A DNA stretch of 64,000 bases from Hyperoodon ampullatus (GCA_949752795.1 OX457057.1:98855513-98919512); one strand, 5' to 3'. Numbered from the stretch's first letter, positions 47,880 to 62,466 are shown. Translations and numbers: made by a program. Notes: generated from the sequence alone by a model not told the origin.

Positions 47880-49430
47880 TTTTCTAATATAGACATTTAC
47901 TGTTATAAATTTCCTTTTAAGTAAAACATTAAATTGTTTTAAATTAATATACTTTATTTTTTGAACAATTTTAGGCTTATAGGAAAAACTGATTGAAAAG
48001 AACAGAGGGTTGCCATATAACCCTTTACTCTCCCCACAATTTCCCCTTTTAGTAACATCTTAGATCACTGTGGTACATTTGTTATAATATATGTACCAAT
48101 GATGCATTATTATTAACTAAAGTCCATAGTTTAGGTTACACAAGATTTTGTTTTATTTTATATTTTTTTGGCAGTGCCACATGGCCTGCAGGATCTAAAT
48201 TCCCCTACCAGGAATCGAACCTGTGCTCCCTGCAGTGGGAGTGCATATTCCTAACTGCTGGACCACCAGGGAATTCCATAGTTTACATTAGGCTTTACTC
48301 TTTGTGTTGTATATTCCATGGATTTTGACAAATGTATATTGACATGTATCCATCATCACAGAATCACACAAAATAATTATTTTACTATGCTCAAAATCTC
48401 CTGTGTTCTACTCATTCATTCCTCCTTCTTTACCTACCCGCCTTCCTCCACCAAAACCCCTGGCAACCACTGAACTTTTTACTATCTCCATAGTTTTGCC
48501 TTCCCCAGAATATCATATAGTTGGAATCATACAATATGTAACCCTTTCAGATTGGCTTCTTTTACTTGGCAATATGTACTTAAGGTTCCTCCATGTCTTT
48601 TCATGGCTTAATATCTCATTTCTTTTTTATCAATGAACATTATTCCATTACACAGATATACCACAATTTTTTTCCATTCACCTATCGAAGGGCATGCTGC
48701 TTGCTTACAAGTTTTAGCAATTATGAATAAACTTGCTATAAACATTTATGTGCAGGGTTTTTTTGTTGACATAAAATTTCAACTCATTTGGTAAAACACC
48801 CAGAAGCGTGATTGCTGAAACATGTGGTAAGAGCATGTTTAACTTTGTAAGAAACCTCCAAACTGTCTTTCAAAGTGGCTGTACCATTTTGCATTCCAAC
48901 AAGCAATGAATGAGAGCTCCCACTGCTCCAAATCCTCACCAGCATTTGGTATTTTCAGTTGTTTAGATTTTAGGCATTGTAACAGGTGTGTAATGCTATC
49001 TCACTGTTGTTTTAATTTGAAACTCCCTAATGACATATGATCCTGAGCATTTTTCATATGCTTATTTGCCATCTGTATATCTTCTTAGGGGAGATGACTT
49101 TTTAGATCTTTTTCCTATTTTTAAATTGGGTTGTTCATTTTTTTGTTGTTGAATTTTAAGAGTTCTCTGTATACTTCGGATCCTTGTCCTTCATCTGATG
49201 TGTGTTTTGCAAAGATTATCTCCCAGTCTGTGGCTTGTCTTTTCATTTTTTTACAACGTCTTTTGTAGAGTAGATGTTTTTAATTTTAATGAAGCCTAAC
49301 ATATTTTTTTTCTTTTCTGAATCATGCTTTTAGTGTTGTATCTAAGAAGTCATCAACAAAGCCAAAGTCACTTAGATTTTTCTCCTACAATACATTCTAA
49401 GAGTATCATATTAATTTTGACATGCTGTGC
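47880..49430 (-). mobile_element. old L1M-type LINE-1 3' end
   Basis: Minus-oriented 3' UTR ('ttttaggcttataggaaaaa') through distal ORF2 (about 48840-49420). Interrupted by a SINE at 48134. Confidence 0.7.
48134..48275 (-). mobile_element. short CHR-type SINE, minus
   Basis: 'ttggcagtgccacatggcct' to 'ccaccagggaatt'. Duplication ccatagttta (48124-48133, 48276-48285). Confidence 0.87.
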
Positions 49431-51909
49431 TTTTTTACCCACTTGGTTAAAAATACTTTCTAAAAGAAAGCTGCAGTAGCAATACTTATATCAGGTAAAA
49501 ATAGAGTTTAAAATAAAGACTATAATAAGACACAAAGAAGGACACTACATGATGATCAAGGCATCAATCAAAGAAGAAGATATAACAATTGTAAATACAT
49601 ATGCACCCAACATAGGAGCACCTCAATGCGTAAGGCAAACACTAACAGGCACAAAAGGAGAAATTGACATTAACACAATAATAGTGGGGGACTTTAACAC
49701 CCCAGTTACATCAATGGACAGATGATCCAGATAGAAAATCAGTAAGGAAAAACAAGCCTTAAATGACACATTAGACCAGATGGACTTAATTGATATTTAT
49801 GGAGAATTCTGTCCAAAAGCAGCAGAATAAACATTATTTTCAAGTGAAAAGGGACATTCTCCAGGATAGATCACATGTGGGGCCACAAAGCAAGGCTTGG
49901 TAAACTTAAGACAACTGAACTCATATCAAGCATCTTTTCCAACTACAAGGCTATGAGATTAGAATTCAAATATAAGAAAAAAACTGAAAACACGTGGAGG
50001 CTAAACAATATGCTACTAAACAACCAATGGGTCACTGAACAAGTTAAAGAAGAAGTAAAAAAAAAATACCTAGAGACAAATGAAAATGAAAATGCATAAT
50101 TCACAACCTATGGGACACAGCAAAAGCAGTTCTAAGAGGAATGTTTATAGTGATACAAACTTACATCAGGAAACAAGAAAAATCTCAAATAAACACCTAA
50201 AACAACTAGAGAAAGAAGAATAAACAAAACCCAAACTTAGTAGAAGGAAAGAAAGAAATATCAGAGAAAAAAGAAATGAAATAGAGACTAAAATATATAT
50301 TTTTTAATTTAAAAGATCAATGAAACTCATAGCTGGTTTTTGAAAAGTTTTTTTTAATTGGTAACATTTAGTCAGACACATCAAGAAAAAAGGGAGAGGT
50401 CACAAATCAATAATATTAGATATGAAAAAGGAGAAGTTACAACTAACACCACAGAAATACAAAGGATCATAAGAGAATACTATGAACAACAATATGCCAA
50501 TAAAATGGACAACCTAGAAAATATGGACACATTCTTAGAAAGGTACAGTCTCCCAAGACTGAACCAGGAAGAAATAGAGAATATGAACAAATCAATTACA
50601 AATACTGAAATTGAATCAGTAATTTAAAAACTCCCAACAAACAAAAGTCCAGGACAAGACGGCTTCACAGGTGAGTTCTACCAAACATTTAGAGAAGAGT
50701 TAACACCTATCCTTCTGAAACTATTCCAAAAAATTGCAGAGGAAGGAACACTTCTGAAATCATTCCATGAGACCACCATCACCCTGATACCAACACCAGA
50801 CAAAGATACAACAAAACAAGAATAACTGGCCAATATCACTGATGAACATAATATAACATAAATATAAAAATAAATATAAAAATCCTCAACAAAATAACTA
50901 GCAAACCAGCTTCAAAAATACAGTAAAAGGATGATACACTATGATCAAGTGGGATTTATCCCTAGGATGCAAGGATTTTTCAATAGTCACAAATCAAACA
51001 ATATGATACACCACATTAACAAACTGAAGAATAAAAACCATATGATCACCTCAACAGATGCCGGAAAAGCTTTTGATAAAATTCCATATCATTGTATGAC
51101 AAAAACGTTCCAGAAAGTGGGCATAGAGCGGACATACTTCAATATAATAAAGGCCATATATGACAAACCCACAGCTAACATCATACTTAACAGTGAAAAG
51201 CTGAACGCATTCCCTCTAAGATAAGGAACAAGACAAGGATGCCCACTCCCACCACTTTTATTCAACATAGTCTTGGAAGTCCTAGCCACAGCAAACAGAG
51301 AAGAAAAATAAATAAAAGGAATCCAAACTGGAAAAGAAGAAGTAAAACTGTCACCATTTGCAGATGACATGATGTTATACATAGAAAATCCTAAAGATGC
51401 TACCAGAAAACTACTAGAGCTCATCAATGAATTCAGTAAATTTGTTGGATACAAAATTAGTATACAGAAATCTGTTGCATTTCTATACACTAACAATGAA
51501 CTATCAGAAAGAGAAATTAAAGAAACAATTCAATTTACCATTGCATCAAAAAGAATAAAATACCTAGGAATAAACCTACCTAAGGAGGCAAAAGAACTGT
51601 ACTCAGAAAACTGTAAGACACTGATGAAAGAAATTGAAGATGATGCAAACAGAGAGATATACCTTGTTCTTGGATTAGAAGAATCAATATTCTTAAAATT
51701 ACCATTTACCACTACCCAAACAATCTACAGTTTCAGTGCAATCCCTATCAAATTTCTAATGGCATATTGCACAGAACTAGAACAAAACATTTTAAAATTT
51801 GTATGGAAACACAAAAGACCCTGAATAGCCAAAAGAATCTTGAGAAAGAAGAACAGAGCTAGAGGAATCAGGATCCCTGACTTCAGAATATACTTCAAAC
51901 CTACAGTAA

Positions 51910-52040
51910 AAAAAAAAAAAAAAAAGTGTTGAGTGGATATATGTATATGTACAACTGATTCACTTTGCTGTACAGCAGAAACTAACACAACATTGTAAAT
52001 CAACTATACTCCAATAAAAATTAGTTTTAAAAAATTAAAA
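51910..52040 (+). mobile_element. short L1 3'-end insertion within ORF2 of another L1
   Basis: An A run (51909-51925) precedes 'gttgagtggatatatgtata' and the typical tail 'caacattgtaaatcaactat' + 'actccaataaaaatt'. Surrounding ORF2 resumes at about 52040. Boundaries approximate. Confidence 0.65.
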
Positions 52041-53438
52041 AATGAACACAGTAAGGTACTGGCACAAAACAGACATGTAGATCAAGGCAACAGGATAGAA
52101 AGCCCAGAAATAAACCCACACACTTATGATTAATTAATCTATGACAAAGGAGACAAGAATATGCAATGAAGAAAATACAGTCTCTCCAATAAGTGGCGCT
52201 GGGAAAACTGGACAGCTACATGTAAAAGAATGAAATGAGAATATTCTCTACCACCACATACAAAAATGAACTCAAAATAGATTAAAGAACTAAATGTAAG
52301 ACTGGATACTCTTAAAACTCCTAGAGGAAAATATAGGCAGAACACTCTTTGACATAAATCACAGCAATATTTTTTTTGGATCTATCTCCTTGAGTAATAG
52401 AAATAAAGACAAAAATAAACAAATGGGACCTAATTAAACTTAAAAGCTTTGCATAGAAAAAAAACCATAAACAAAACAAAACCTATGAACTGGTAGAAGA
52501 TATTTGCAAATGATGCTACCAACAAGGGATTAATTTCCAAAGGGTACAAACAGCTTACACAACTTAATATCCAAAAAAACAAACAATCCAATCACAAAAT
52601 GGGCAGAAGACCTAAATAGACATTTCTCCTAAAAGATAGACCGATGGCCAACAAGCATGTGAAAAGATGCTCAATATCATTAATTATTAGAGAAACGCTA
52701 ATCAGAATTACAATGACATATTACCTCACACCAGTCAGAATGGCCATCATAAAAATGTCTACAAACAATAAATGCCAGAGAGGGTGTGGAGAAAAGGGAA
52801 CACTCTTGTATTGTTGGTGGGAATGTGAATTGATACAACCACTATGTAACCCAGTACGGAAGCTCCTTAAAAAACTAAAAATAGATTTGCCATATGATCC
52901 AGCAATCCCACTCCTGGGCACATAAACAGAGAAAACTCTAATTTGAAAAGATACAGGCACCCCAATGTTCATTGCAACATTATTTACAATAGCCAAGACA
53001 TGAAAACTACCTAAATGTCCATCAACAGATGAATGGATAAAGAAGATGTGGTATGTATACAATGGAATACTACTCTGCCATAAAAAAGGTATGAAATAAT
53101 GCCATTTGCAGTAACATGGATGGACCTAGAGATTATCATACTAAATGAATTAAGAAAGAGAAAGAAAAAAATCATATGATGTCACTTATATGTGGAATCT
53201 AAAATATGATAAAAATGTACTTGTTTACAAAACAGAGACAGACTCACAGACACAGAAAACACACCTATGATTACCAAAGGGGAAGGAGGGGGAGGGATAA
53301 ATTAAAAGTTTGGGATTAGCAGATACAAACTACTAGATATAAAATAGATAAACAAGGTCCTACTGTATAGTACAGTGAACTATATTCAATACCCTGTAAT
53401 AAACCATAATGGAAAAGAGTATGAAAAAGAATACATAT

Positions 53439-53469
53439 ATCTATATCTATCTATCTATCTATCTATCCA
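53439..53469. repeat. (TATC)n microsatellite
   Basis: Seven to eight tetramers at the junction of two L1 3'-end segments. Confidence 0.9.
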
Positions 53470-53630
53470 TCGAGAGAGAGAACATTACTCAGCCATAAAA
53501 AATAATGAAATAATGCCATTTACAGCAACATGGATGGGCCTAGAGATGATCATACTAAATGAAGTCAGTCAGAAAGAGAAACGAATACCATAGGATATTA
53601 CTCATATGTGGAATTGAAAAAAATGATACA

Positions 53631-53850
53631 GGGCTTCCCTGGTGGCACAGTGGTTGAGAGTTCACCTGCCGATGTGGGGGGTGTGGGTTCGTGCCCTGGT
53701 CCGGGAGGGTCCCACATGCCGTGGAGCGGCTGGGCCCGTGAGCCATGGCTGCTGAGCCTGCGCGTCTGGAGCTTATGCTCCACAACGGGAGAGGCCACAG
53801 CAGTAAGAGGCCCATGTATCGCAAAAAAAAAAAAAAGAACAAAGAAAAAA
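53631..53850 (+). mobile_element. CHR-type SINE in L1 3' region
   Basis: 'gggcttccctggtggcacag' head, A-rich tail. Duplication gaaaaaatgataca (53617-53630, 53851-53864). Confidence 0.93.
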
Positions 53851-54179
53851 GAAAAAATGATACACATGAACTTATTTACAGAACAGAAATAGATTCACAG
53901 ACACAGAAAACAAACTTATGGTTACCAAGGAGGAAAGGGGGGTGAGGGATAAATTAGGAGATTGGGATCAACAGATACACACTTATATATATAAAATAGA
54001 TAGACTCCAAGGACCTACTGTATAGCACAGGAAACTATATTCAATATCTTGTATTAACCTATAATGGAAAAAAAATTTGGAAAAGAATATATATAACACA
54101 GAACTGAGTCACTTTACTGTACACCTGAAATTAATGCAACATTGTAAATCAACTATACTTCAATTAAAATTTTTTTTGA

Positions 54180-55525
54180 ATACCTTCCAATTTCCCTTTT
54201 GATTTCTTCTTTCACCAGTGGGTACTTTAGAATTGTACTATTTAGTTTTCAATTATTTGGAGATTTTTCCAGGTATCTTTCTGTTATTGGTTTCTTAATT
54301 CTATTTTGGTCACAGGATATGCCTTTTGTGAATTGAATTTTAGATTTGTTTTACAAATTTCATTTTAAAACTTTGGTTTTAAATCAGAATTTCACTGAAT
54401 CTATAGTTTGTGGAGTATTTGCATTGTTATGGTGTTATGTATTTCTACTCATGAAAAATGTTATATATCTTTATTTACTCATATTTTCTTTGATATGTTG
54501 TTATAAAATTTTACAATTCTCTTCTTAAAGATCTTGCACATCTTTGTTAGGTTATTTCTAGGAATGTTACTTTTTTGGCTATTTTTTAATTGAGGTGAAA
54601 TTTATGTAACATAAATTAACCATTTAAAGTGTACAATTCAGTGTCATTTAGTACATTCACAATGTTGTGGCACATTACCTCTATCTAGTTCCAAACATTT
54701 GTATGATTCCCAAAAGAAACCCATGCTCATTAGCAGTCACCTTTCATTCCCCCTCACTTGAGCTCCTGACAATCACTAATCTGTGCCTCTATGGATTTAC
54801 CTATTTTGGATATTTCATATGAATGCAATCATAATATATTACCTTTTGTGTCTGGCTTCTTTTACATAGCATAATGTTTTCTAAGTTCATATCCATTGTA
54901 GCATGTATCAGTACTTCATTTCTTTTTATGGCTGAATAATGTTCTGTTGAATGGATATACCACATTTTGTTTATGCACTCTTCTGTTGATGGACACCTGG
55001 GTTGTTTTCACTTTTTGGCTATTGTGAATAATGCTGCTATGAACATTTATGTACAACCTTTTGTTTGAACACCTGTTTTCAATTCTCTGGTAATTTTAAA
55101 TTTAACTTTTTGAGGAATATCTAACTTGTTTTTAACAGCAGATACACGATTTTACACTATCACCAGAAATGTATGTGGGTTACAATTACTGCACATCCTG
55201 GCTAACACTTGTTACATTCCAATTTTTTTATATCATAGTCACCTTCATGTGTGTTAAATGGTATCTCATTGTGGTTATTATTTTTATTTCCCTAATGATT
55301 AATGATGCTGAACATCTTTTCATGTGTTTATCAATCATTTGTATAATTTCTTTGGACAAATGTATATTCAAGTCCTTTGCTCATTTTTGAATTGGGTTTT
55401 AAAAAATTGAGTTCTAGGAGTTTTTTATGTATTCTGGATATCAGTCCCTTAATAGATAGATGACTTACCAATATTTTCTTCCATTGAGTAAGTTGCCTTT
55501 TTAATTTTTGTTCTGTATCATTTTA
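54180..55525 (-). mobile_element. old LINE-1 fragments, minus
   Basis: 54180-54380 resembles an endonuclease-region piece. 54580-55490 is an L1M 3' UTR and distal ORF2 ('gtgtacaattcagtgtcatt', 'ggatataccacattttgttt'). No coding potential. Confidence 0.65.
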
Positions 55526-58500
55526 TTTTTATTTTTAAGTGATATTATTGTGGCTATATACACATGTCATAAAACTTACCATTTTGACCATGTTTTATTA
55601 TATAACTTTCAGGTGTATAGCATGATAGTTTAACATCTGTGTACATAATAGTGATCATCACCACAAGTATAGTTACCATCCATCACCATACTCTTGACTC
55701 CCTTCACTCATTTTGCCCAAATGCTCTTCCTCTCTGATAAACACTAATTTGTGCTCTGTATCTGTGAATTTTAGTTTATTATTTTAGTTTATTTTGTTTT
55801 TATGTTTTGTTTTACAGCTTCCAAGTGTTAGTGATCATATGGTATCTGCCTTTCTCCCTCTGACTTATTTTACTTAGCATAACACCCTTAAGGTCCATTC
55901 ATGTTGTCACAAATGGTGGGATTTCACTCTTTTGATCGCTGAGTAGTATTCCATTGTATATATACACCCCATCTTCTTTATCCATTCATTCATTGATGAA
56001 CACTTAGGTGGTTTCCATGTCTTGGCTATTGTAAATAATACTGTGATAAACATTAGGGTGCATATATCTTTTTAAATTAGTGTTTTCATATTCTTTGGAT
56101 AAATACCCAGAAGTGGAACTGCTGGATCATATGGTAGTCCTATTTTTCATTTTTTTGAGGAATCACCACATCGTTTTCCAAAGTGGCTGTACCATTTTAT
56201 ATTCTCACCAACAGCATATGAGAGTTACCTTTTCTCCACAACCTCTCCAACACTTGTTATTTGTAGTCTTTTTGATAATAGCCATTCTAATGAGTGTGAG
56301 GTGAAACTCATTGTGGTTTTGATTTATGTTTCCCTGATGATTAGTGATGCTGAGCGTCTTTTCATGTGCCTGGTGGCCATCTGTATGTCTACTTTGGAAA
56401 AATGCCTATTCAGGTCCTCTGGCCATTTTATAATTGGATTGTTTGTTTGTTTTGATGTTGAGCTGTATGAGTTCTTTTTATATTTTGAATATTAACCTCG
56501 TATCAGATATATTGCTTGCACATATCTTCTCCCATTCAGTAGGTGACCTTTTTGTATTGTTGATGGTTTCTTTCACTTTGTAAAAGTTTTTAAATTTGAT
56601 GTAATCCCATTTGTTTATTTCTGTTTTTGTTTCCCTTGCCTTTGGGGTCAGATCCACAAAAACATTGCTAAAACTGATGCCAGTGAGATTACCACCTATA
56701 TTTTCTTCTCGGAATTGTATGGTTTCTGGTCTTACATTCAAGTCATTAATCCACTTCAAGTTAATTGTTGTGTATGTTGTAAGCTACTGGTCTTGTTCCA
56801 TTCATTTGTATGAAGCTGTGGAGTTTTCCCAACACCATTTATTGAAGAAATTGTCCTTTCCCTATTGTATGTTCTTTGCATCTTTTTCATAGATTAATTG
56901 TCTATATATGTGTGGGTTTATTTCTGTTCTGTTGATCTATGTGTCTGTTTTTGTGCCAGTACCATACTCTTTTGATTACTATAGATTTGTATTATACTTT
57001 GAAATCAGGCAGTGTGGTACCATCAGCTGTGGGGTTTTTTGGGGTTTTTTTTGCCTCAAGATTGTTTTGGCTATTCAAGGTCTTTTGTGTTTTCATATGA
57101 ATTTTAGAATAATTTGTTCTAGTTCTACGAAATATGCCATTGGAATTTAGATAGGGATTTCATTGTATCTGTAGATTTCTTTGGGTAGTATGGATATTTT
57201 CACAGTATTAATTCTTCCTATCCATGGGCACAGAATATCTTTCCATTTTTCATGTCTTCTTCAGTTTCTTTCATCAGTATCTTATAGTTTTCAGTCTATG
57301 GGTCTTCACTTCCTTGGTTAAATTTATTTCTAGGTATTTCATTCTTTTTTGGTGCAATTGTAAATGGGATTGTTTTATTAATTTCTCTTTTTGATAGTTT
57401 GTTGATAATGTATAGAAACATCACAGATTTATGTATATTGATTTTGTAACCTACAAATTTAGTGAATTTATTAGTTTTAACTGTGTTTTTGTGGAATCTT
57501 TAGGGTTTTCTATATATAGTATCATGTCTACAAATAGAGACAGTTTTACTTGTTTCTTTCTGATTTAGGTGTCTTTTATTTCTTTTCCTTGACTAATTAC
57601 TGTGATTAGGACTTCTAATACTATGATGAATAAAAGTGGCCAGTGTGAGCATCCTTGTTTTGTTCCTGATCTTAGAGGAAATGCTTTCAGCTTTTTACCA
57701 CTGAGTATGATGTTAGCTGTGGGTTTGTCATATATAGCTTTATTATGTTGAGGTATATGCACTTAGTTGAGACTTTTTATCATAAATGGTGTTAATTTTA
57801 TAGAATGATTTTCTGCATCTATTGAGATGATCATTTGATTTTTATTCTCCATTTTGTTAATATGGTGTATCATGTTGATTTATTTGTGGATGTTAAAGCA
57901 TCTTTGTGTCCTTGGAATAAATCCCACTTGATCATGACTTATGGTCCTTTTAATGTATTGTTTAATTCAGTTTCCTAATATTTTGTGGAGGGTTTCTGTA
58001 TGTATGTTCATCAAGGATATTGGCCTGTAAGTTTCTTTTTTTATAGCATCCTTGTTTGGTTTTGGTATCAGGTTAATACTGGCCTCATAATATATGTTTG
58101 GAATTTATCCCTTCTCATCAATTTTTTGGAAGAGTTTGAGAAGTATGTTTTGAATATTTGGAAGAATTCACCAGTGAAGCCATCTGGTCCTGGACTTTTG
58201 TTTTGGGGGATATTTTTAATTACTGATTTGATCTCCTTACTAGTAATCAGTCTATCAGGTTCTCTATTTCTTTATGATTCAGTCTTGGAAGATTTTGTTT
58301 CTAGGAACTTGTCAATTTATTCAGGTTGTCCAATTTATTGGTGTATAATAGTTTTTGTAATCTCTTATGATACTTTTTATTCCTGTGTTATCAGTTGTAA
58401 TTTCTCCTTTCATTTCTGATTTAATTTATTTGAGCCTTCTCTTTTTTTCTTGCTTTGTCTAGACAAAGGTATGTTATTTTGTTTATCTTTTCAAAGAACC

Positions 58501-59886
58501 AGCTCTTAGTTTCTTTAATGTTTTCCATTGTCTCTTTAGTCTCTATTTCATCTATTTCTGCTCTCATCTTTATTATTTCCTTTCTTCTACAACCTCTTTC
58601 ATTGTGGTATGTAGTATTTCTGTTTTCATTTGTCTTAAGGTATTTTTAATTTTCTTCTTTGATTTTTTTTATATTGGTTGCTCAGTAGTATGTCATTTAA
58701 TCTCCATATTTTTTGTGGTTTTTCAATATTTCTCATTGTAACTGACTTCTATTTTTATACCATTGTGGTCAGAGAAGATACTTAGTATGATTTCAGTTTT
58801 CTTGAATTTATGGAGACTTGTTTTGTGTCCCAACATACGATCTATTCTGAAGAATGTTCTGTGTGTTCTTGAGAAGAATATGTATTCTGATGGTTTTGGA
58901 TGGACTTATGTATATGTCTGTTAACTTCATTTGGTCTAATGTGTCACTTAAGGCTGATATTTCCTTATGGATTTCTTTGTCTGGATGATCTATCCATTAC
59001 TGTTAGTGGGGTGTTTAAAGTCCCCTACTACTATTTTATTGCTTTTTGGTCCATTAATATTTACTTTATATCTTTTAGTGATCCCATATTGGGTACATAT
59101 ATATTTATAAATATTATATTTGTTTGCTTTATTGGCCTCTTTACCATTAATTAGTGACCTTTTCGTCTTTTATTATGATCTTTGTTTTAAAGCCTATTTT
59201 GTCTGATATTACTATTCCAGGTTTCTTTTCATTTCCATTTGCAGGGAATATCTTTTTCCTGCCTTTCACAGTCTGTGTGTGTCCTTACTTCTGTGGTGAG
59301 TCTCTTGTAGGCAGAATATAGATGGGTCTTATTTTTTTAATCCATTCAGCTACTTTATGTCTTTTGATTAGCAAGTTTAGTTCATTTACATGTAACGTAA
59401 TTATTGATAGGCATGTACTTATTGCCATTCTGTTCATTATTTTCCAGCTGTTTTTGTAGTTCCTCTCTGTTCCTTTCTTCTCTTTCTCTCTTCCCTTGTG
59501 GTTTGATCACTTTCTTTGGTGTTATATTTAGATTCCTTTCTCATTTTCTTTTGTGTATTTACTGTAAGTTTTTCCTTTGTGGTTACCAAGTGTTTCACAA
59601 ATAACATCTTATGCATACAATATTTTTAAATTTTTTGATTGCATTTTATATTTGAACACATTCCAAAAGCTTTACATTTTTACTCTTCCACCCAGATTTT
59701 GTATTTTGATGACGTATTTTACATATTTTTATTTTATGCATCCCTTAAACTAATTATTACAATTTTAATTTTACTACTTTTATCTTTTGACCTTCATACT
59801 TGCTTTATAAGTGATTGATCCACTACCTTTACCTTTTATTGACTTTTTCCAGTGAGAGTATTACTTTTGTATGTTTTCTTATTGTT

Positions 59887-60101
59887 TTGTTTGTTTTGTT
59901 TTGTTTTTTGCAGTACGCGGGCCTCTCACTGTTCTGGCCTCTCCCGTTCCGGAGCACAGGCTCCGGATGTGAAGGCTCCATGGCCATGGCTCATGGGCCC
60001 AGCCGCTCCGCAGCATGTGGGATCCTCCCAGACCGGGGCACGAACCCGTGTCCCCTGCATTGGCAGGTGGACTCTCAACCACTGCGTCACCAGGGAAGCC
60101 C
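59887..60101 (-). mobile_element. CHR-type SINE in old L1
   Basis: Minus orientation, (TTTTG)n tail, then 'gtacgcgggcctctcactgt', ending 'caccagggaagccc'. Duplication ttcttattgtt (59876-59886, 60102-60112). Confidence 0.92.
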
Positions 60102-60959
60102 TTCTTATTGTTAATTAGTGTATCTGCTTTTCAACTTAGAGAAGTCTTTTTAACATTTCTTGTAAGGCTGGTGGAGTGGCGATGAACTCTTTTAGCTTTT
60201 GTCTGTCTGGAAAACTCTTAATCTCTCCTTCAATTCTGAATGATAACCTTACTGGGTAGAGAATTCTGGGCTGGGTTTTTTTTTTTTTCTTTCAGCACTT
60301 TGAATATATCCAGAGAGGAATGCAGCACTCCTCTCTGGCCTGCAGAATTTCTACGAAAAATCTGCTGATAGCCTCATGGGGTTTCCCTTGTATGTAATAC
60401 ATTGTTTTTTTCTCTAGCTGCTTTTAAAATTCTGTCTTTATCCTTAACTTTTACCATCTTAATTATAATGTGCCTTGGTGTGGTTATTTTTGATTCATCT
60501 TATTTGGAACTCTCTGGGCTTCTTGAATATGGATGCTTCTCTCTTTTCCCAGATTAGGGAACTTTTCATCCATAATTTCTTCAAACAATTTTTCTGCCCC
60601 TTTCTCTCTCTCTCTCTCTTTTTCTCCTGGGACCCCTATGATACAAATGTTATTCTGCTTGATGTTGTCTCAGGGATCCCCTAAGTTGTCCTCATTTTAA
60701 AAAATTCTTTAATATTGCTGCTCTGTCTGGGTGAGATCTATTGCTTTGTCATCCAGTTAAGTGATTTGTGCTCCTACTTGATCCATTCTGCTGTCAAAAC
60801 CCCCAGTGTATTTTTCGATTGTTATAAGCTTTGTTTGGTACTTTCTTATTGTTTTAATTTCTTTGTTTAAGTTCTCACTTTTTTCATCCCTTTTTCTCCT
60901 GAGATCAGTATCTTTATGACCATTACTTTGAACTCTTTATCAGATAGGTTGCTTATCTC

Positions 60960-61233
60960 TTTTTTTTTAATTTTAGTTTTTATTTTTATTATTTTTAAAA
61001 AATTTTATTGGAGTACAGTTGATTTATAATGTGTTACTTTCTGCTGTACAGCAAAGTGAATCAGTTATAGATATACATATATCCAATCTTTTTTAAGATT
61101 ATTTTCCCATATAGGTCATTACAGAGTACTGAGTAGGGTTCCCTGTGCTATACAGCAGGTCCTTATTAGTTACCTATTTTATATATAGCAGTGTGTATAT
61201 GTCAGTCTCAATCTCCCAATTTATCACCCCCCA
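60960..61233 (-). mobile_element. 5'-truncated LINE-1 3' end
   Basis: T-rich tail, then 'ggagtacagttgatttataa', 'gctgtacagcaaagtgaatc' and 'tacagcaggtccttattagt', a young L1 3' UTR inserted in the old L1. Confidence 0.75.
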
Positions 61234-61290
61234 CACCTACCTTCTTTTATTAAGGGCATCCCTCCCCCCACCTACCTTCTTTTATTAAGG
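61234..61290. repeat. 22-bp direct repeat, 35-bp period
   Basis: 61234-61255 and 61269-61290 are identical (cacctaccttcttttattaa + gg). Adjoins the 5' end of the L1 insertion. Confidence 0.9.
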
Positions 61291-62466
61291 TCCTTTGCTG
61301 GGGATCTGTCTTGTTCTTTGGTTTGGAACATACTCCTTTGTCTTATTTTTTGTGACTCTCTGTGTTTGTTTATATATATTAGGCAAAACAGCTACCTCTT
61401 CCAGTCTTGAAGGAGTGGTTTTGTGTAGCAGATGATCCATGTAGCCCAGAAGCACAATCTCCTCTGGTCTCCAGAGCCAGGTGCTTAAGAGGCATTTCTT
61501 GTGCAGGCTGTGTTCCCCTGCCAGTTATGGCAGGGCTGCAGCTACTGCACAGGGAGGGTGGGGTGTGATGTGTTCACCTGGTACAGCTGTGGCATAGATA
61601 CAGCATAGGGTGAACAGGACTCAAGGCATTCCCTTGGCCCAGTTGTGGCATGGCTGGTGCATGGGAAGGGCAGGGCTTGGGGCCTTCACCTGGCTGTTGT
61701 GTGGCTTCTGTGTAGGGTGGTGGGGCTCAGGACACTTGCCCAGCCTGGTTGCATGCAGCTGCTGCTCATATATGGTAGGTCACCATGTGCTTGCCTGCCC
61801 TGCTTGAGGCGTAGCTGCTGTGTGGTGTGGGTGGGAATGCAGAGCATTCCCACAGGTGGTAGTAGGCTACAGAGAAGGCACAAAAATGGTTTGCAGTTGT
61901 GTTTCTGTGTCACCACAAGTTCCTGTCTCTCTGGCAGCTGCTTTAGGATTAGCGAGTAGGTCTCCCTCACTTATGATATAGGTGCTTTTTAGACTGTTGT
62001 TTTTGCACTAGATCTCAGGGTGAGTGGGTCTGCACATGAACCATTTAAAAGCAAGTTCTTCATTCCCTGTAGTTCCTAGACTTAATTAAACCCTGTTAAT
62101 TTTCAAAGACAGATATTTTGAGGGTTTGTCTTTCTGGTGCCAGATCCACAAGTTGGGGTTCATGTCTATGGTAGGGCAGAGTCACTTCACTTCTCTCCAG
62201 AATATTTTGTATTTTGGGAATTCTTCCCAAATCATAATACTATGCCAGAGGTTGGGTCCTGGGCAAGACCAGTCCTCTCCTACCCATTTTGATGCATCTC
62301 TTTTATCTTTTGTTGTGGATATGCTGTTCATCTAGTTCTCAGGTCCTTTTCAGAGGATAATTATGCCACATGTAGCTCTAAATTTGTTATGTCTGTGGGA
62401 ATAGGTGAATTCAGGGCTTCCTCCACCAAAATCTTAAACCAGTTTCCTGTTCCATATTCTTTTAGG

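Larger units (their letters stand above)
49440..54175 (+). mobile_element. large decayed LINE-1 (most of ORF2 and 3' UTR)
   Basis: Plus-oriented. Starts in the endonuclease region, keeps the GDFNTP motif (about 49690) and FADD (51357-51368), and runs to 3' UTR ends at about 53440 and 54150. Many stops and shifts (frames at 49875, 50358, 50931, 51369, 52644). Contains an L1-tail insertion, a repeated 3' end and a SINE. Confidence 0.88.
55530..62340 (-). mobile_element. near-full-length old LINE-1, minus
   Basis: About 6.8 kb in L1 order: 3' UTR (55530-55990), ORF2 (about 56000-59400, heavily broken), ORF1 (about 60115-60960), G/T-rich 5' UTR (about 61300-62330). No ORF above about 145 codons. 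Carries a SINE (59887) and an L1-tail insertion (60960). Confidence 0.8.
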
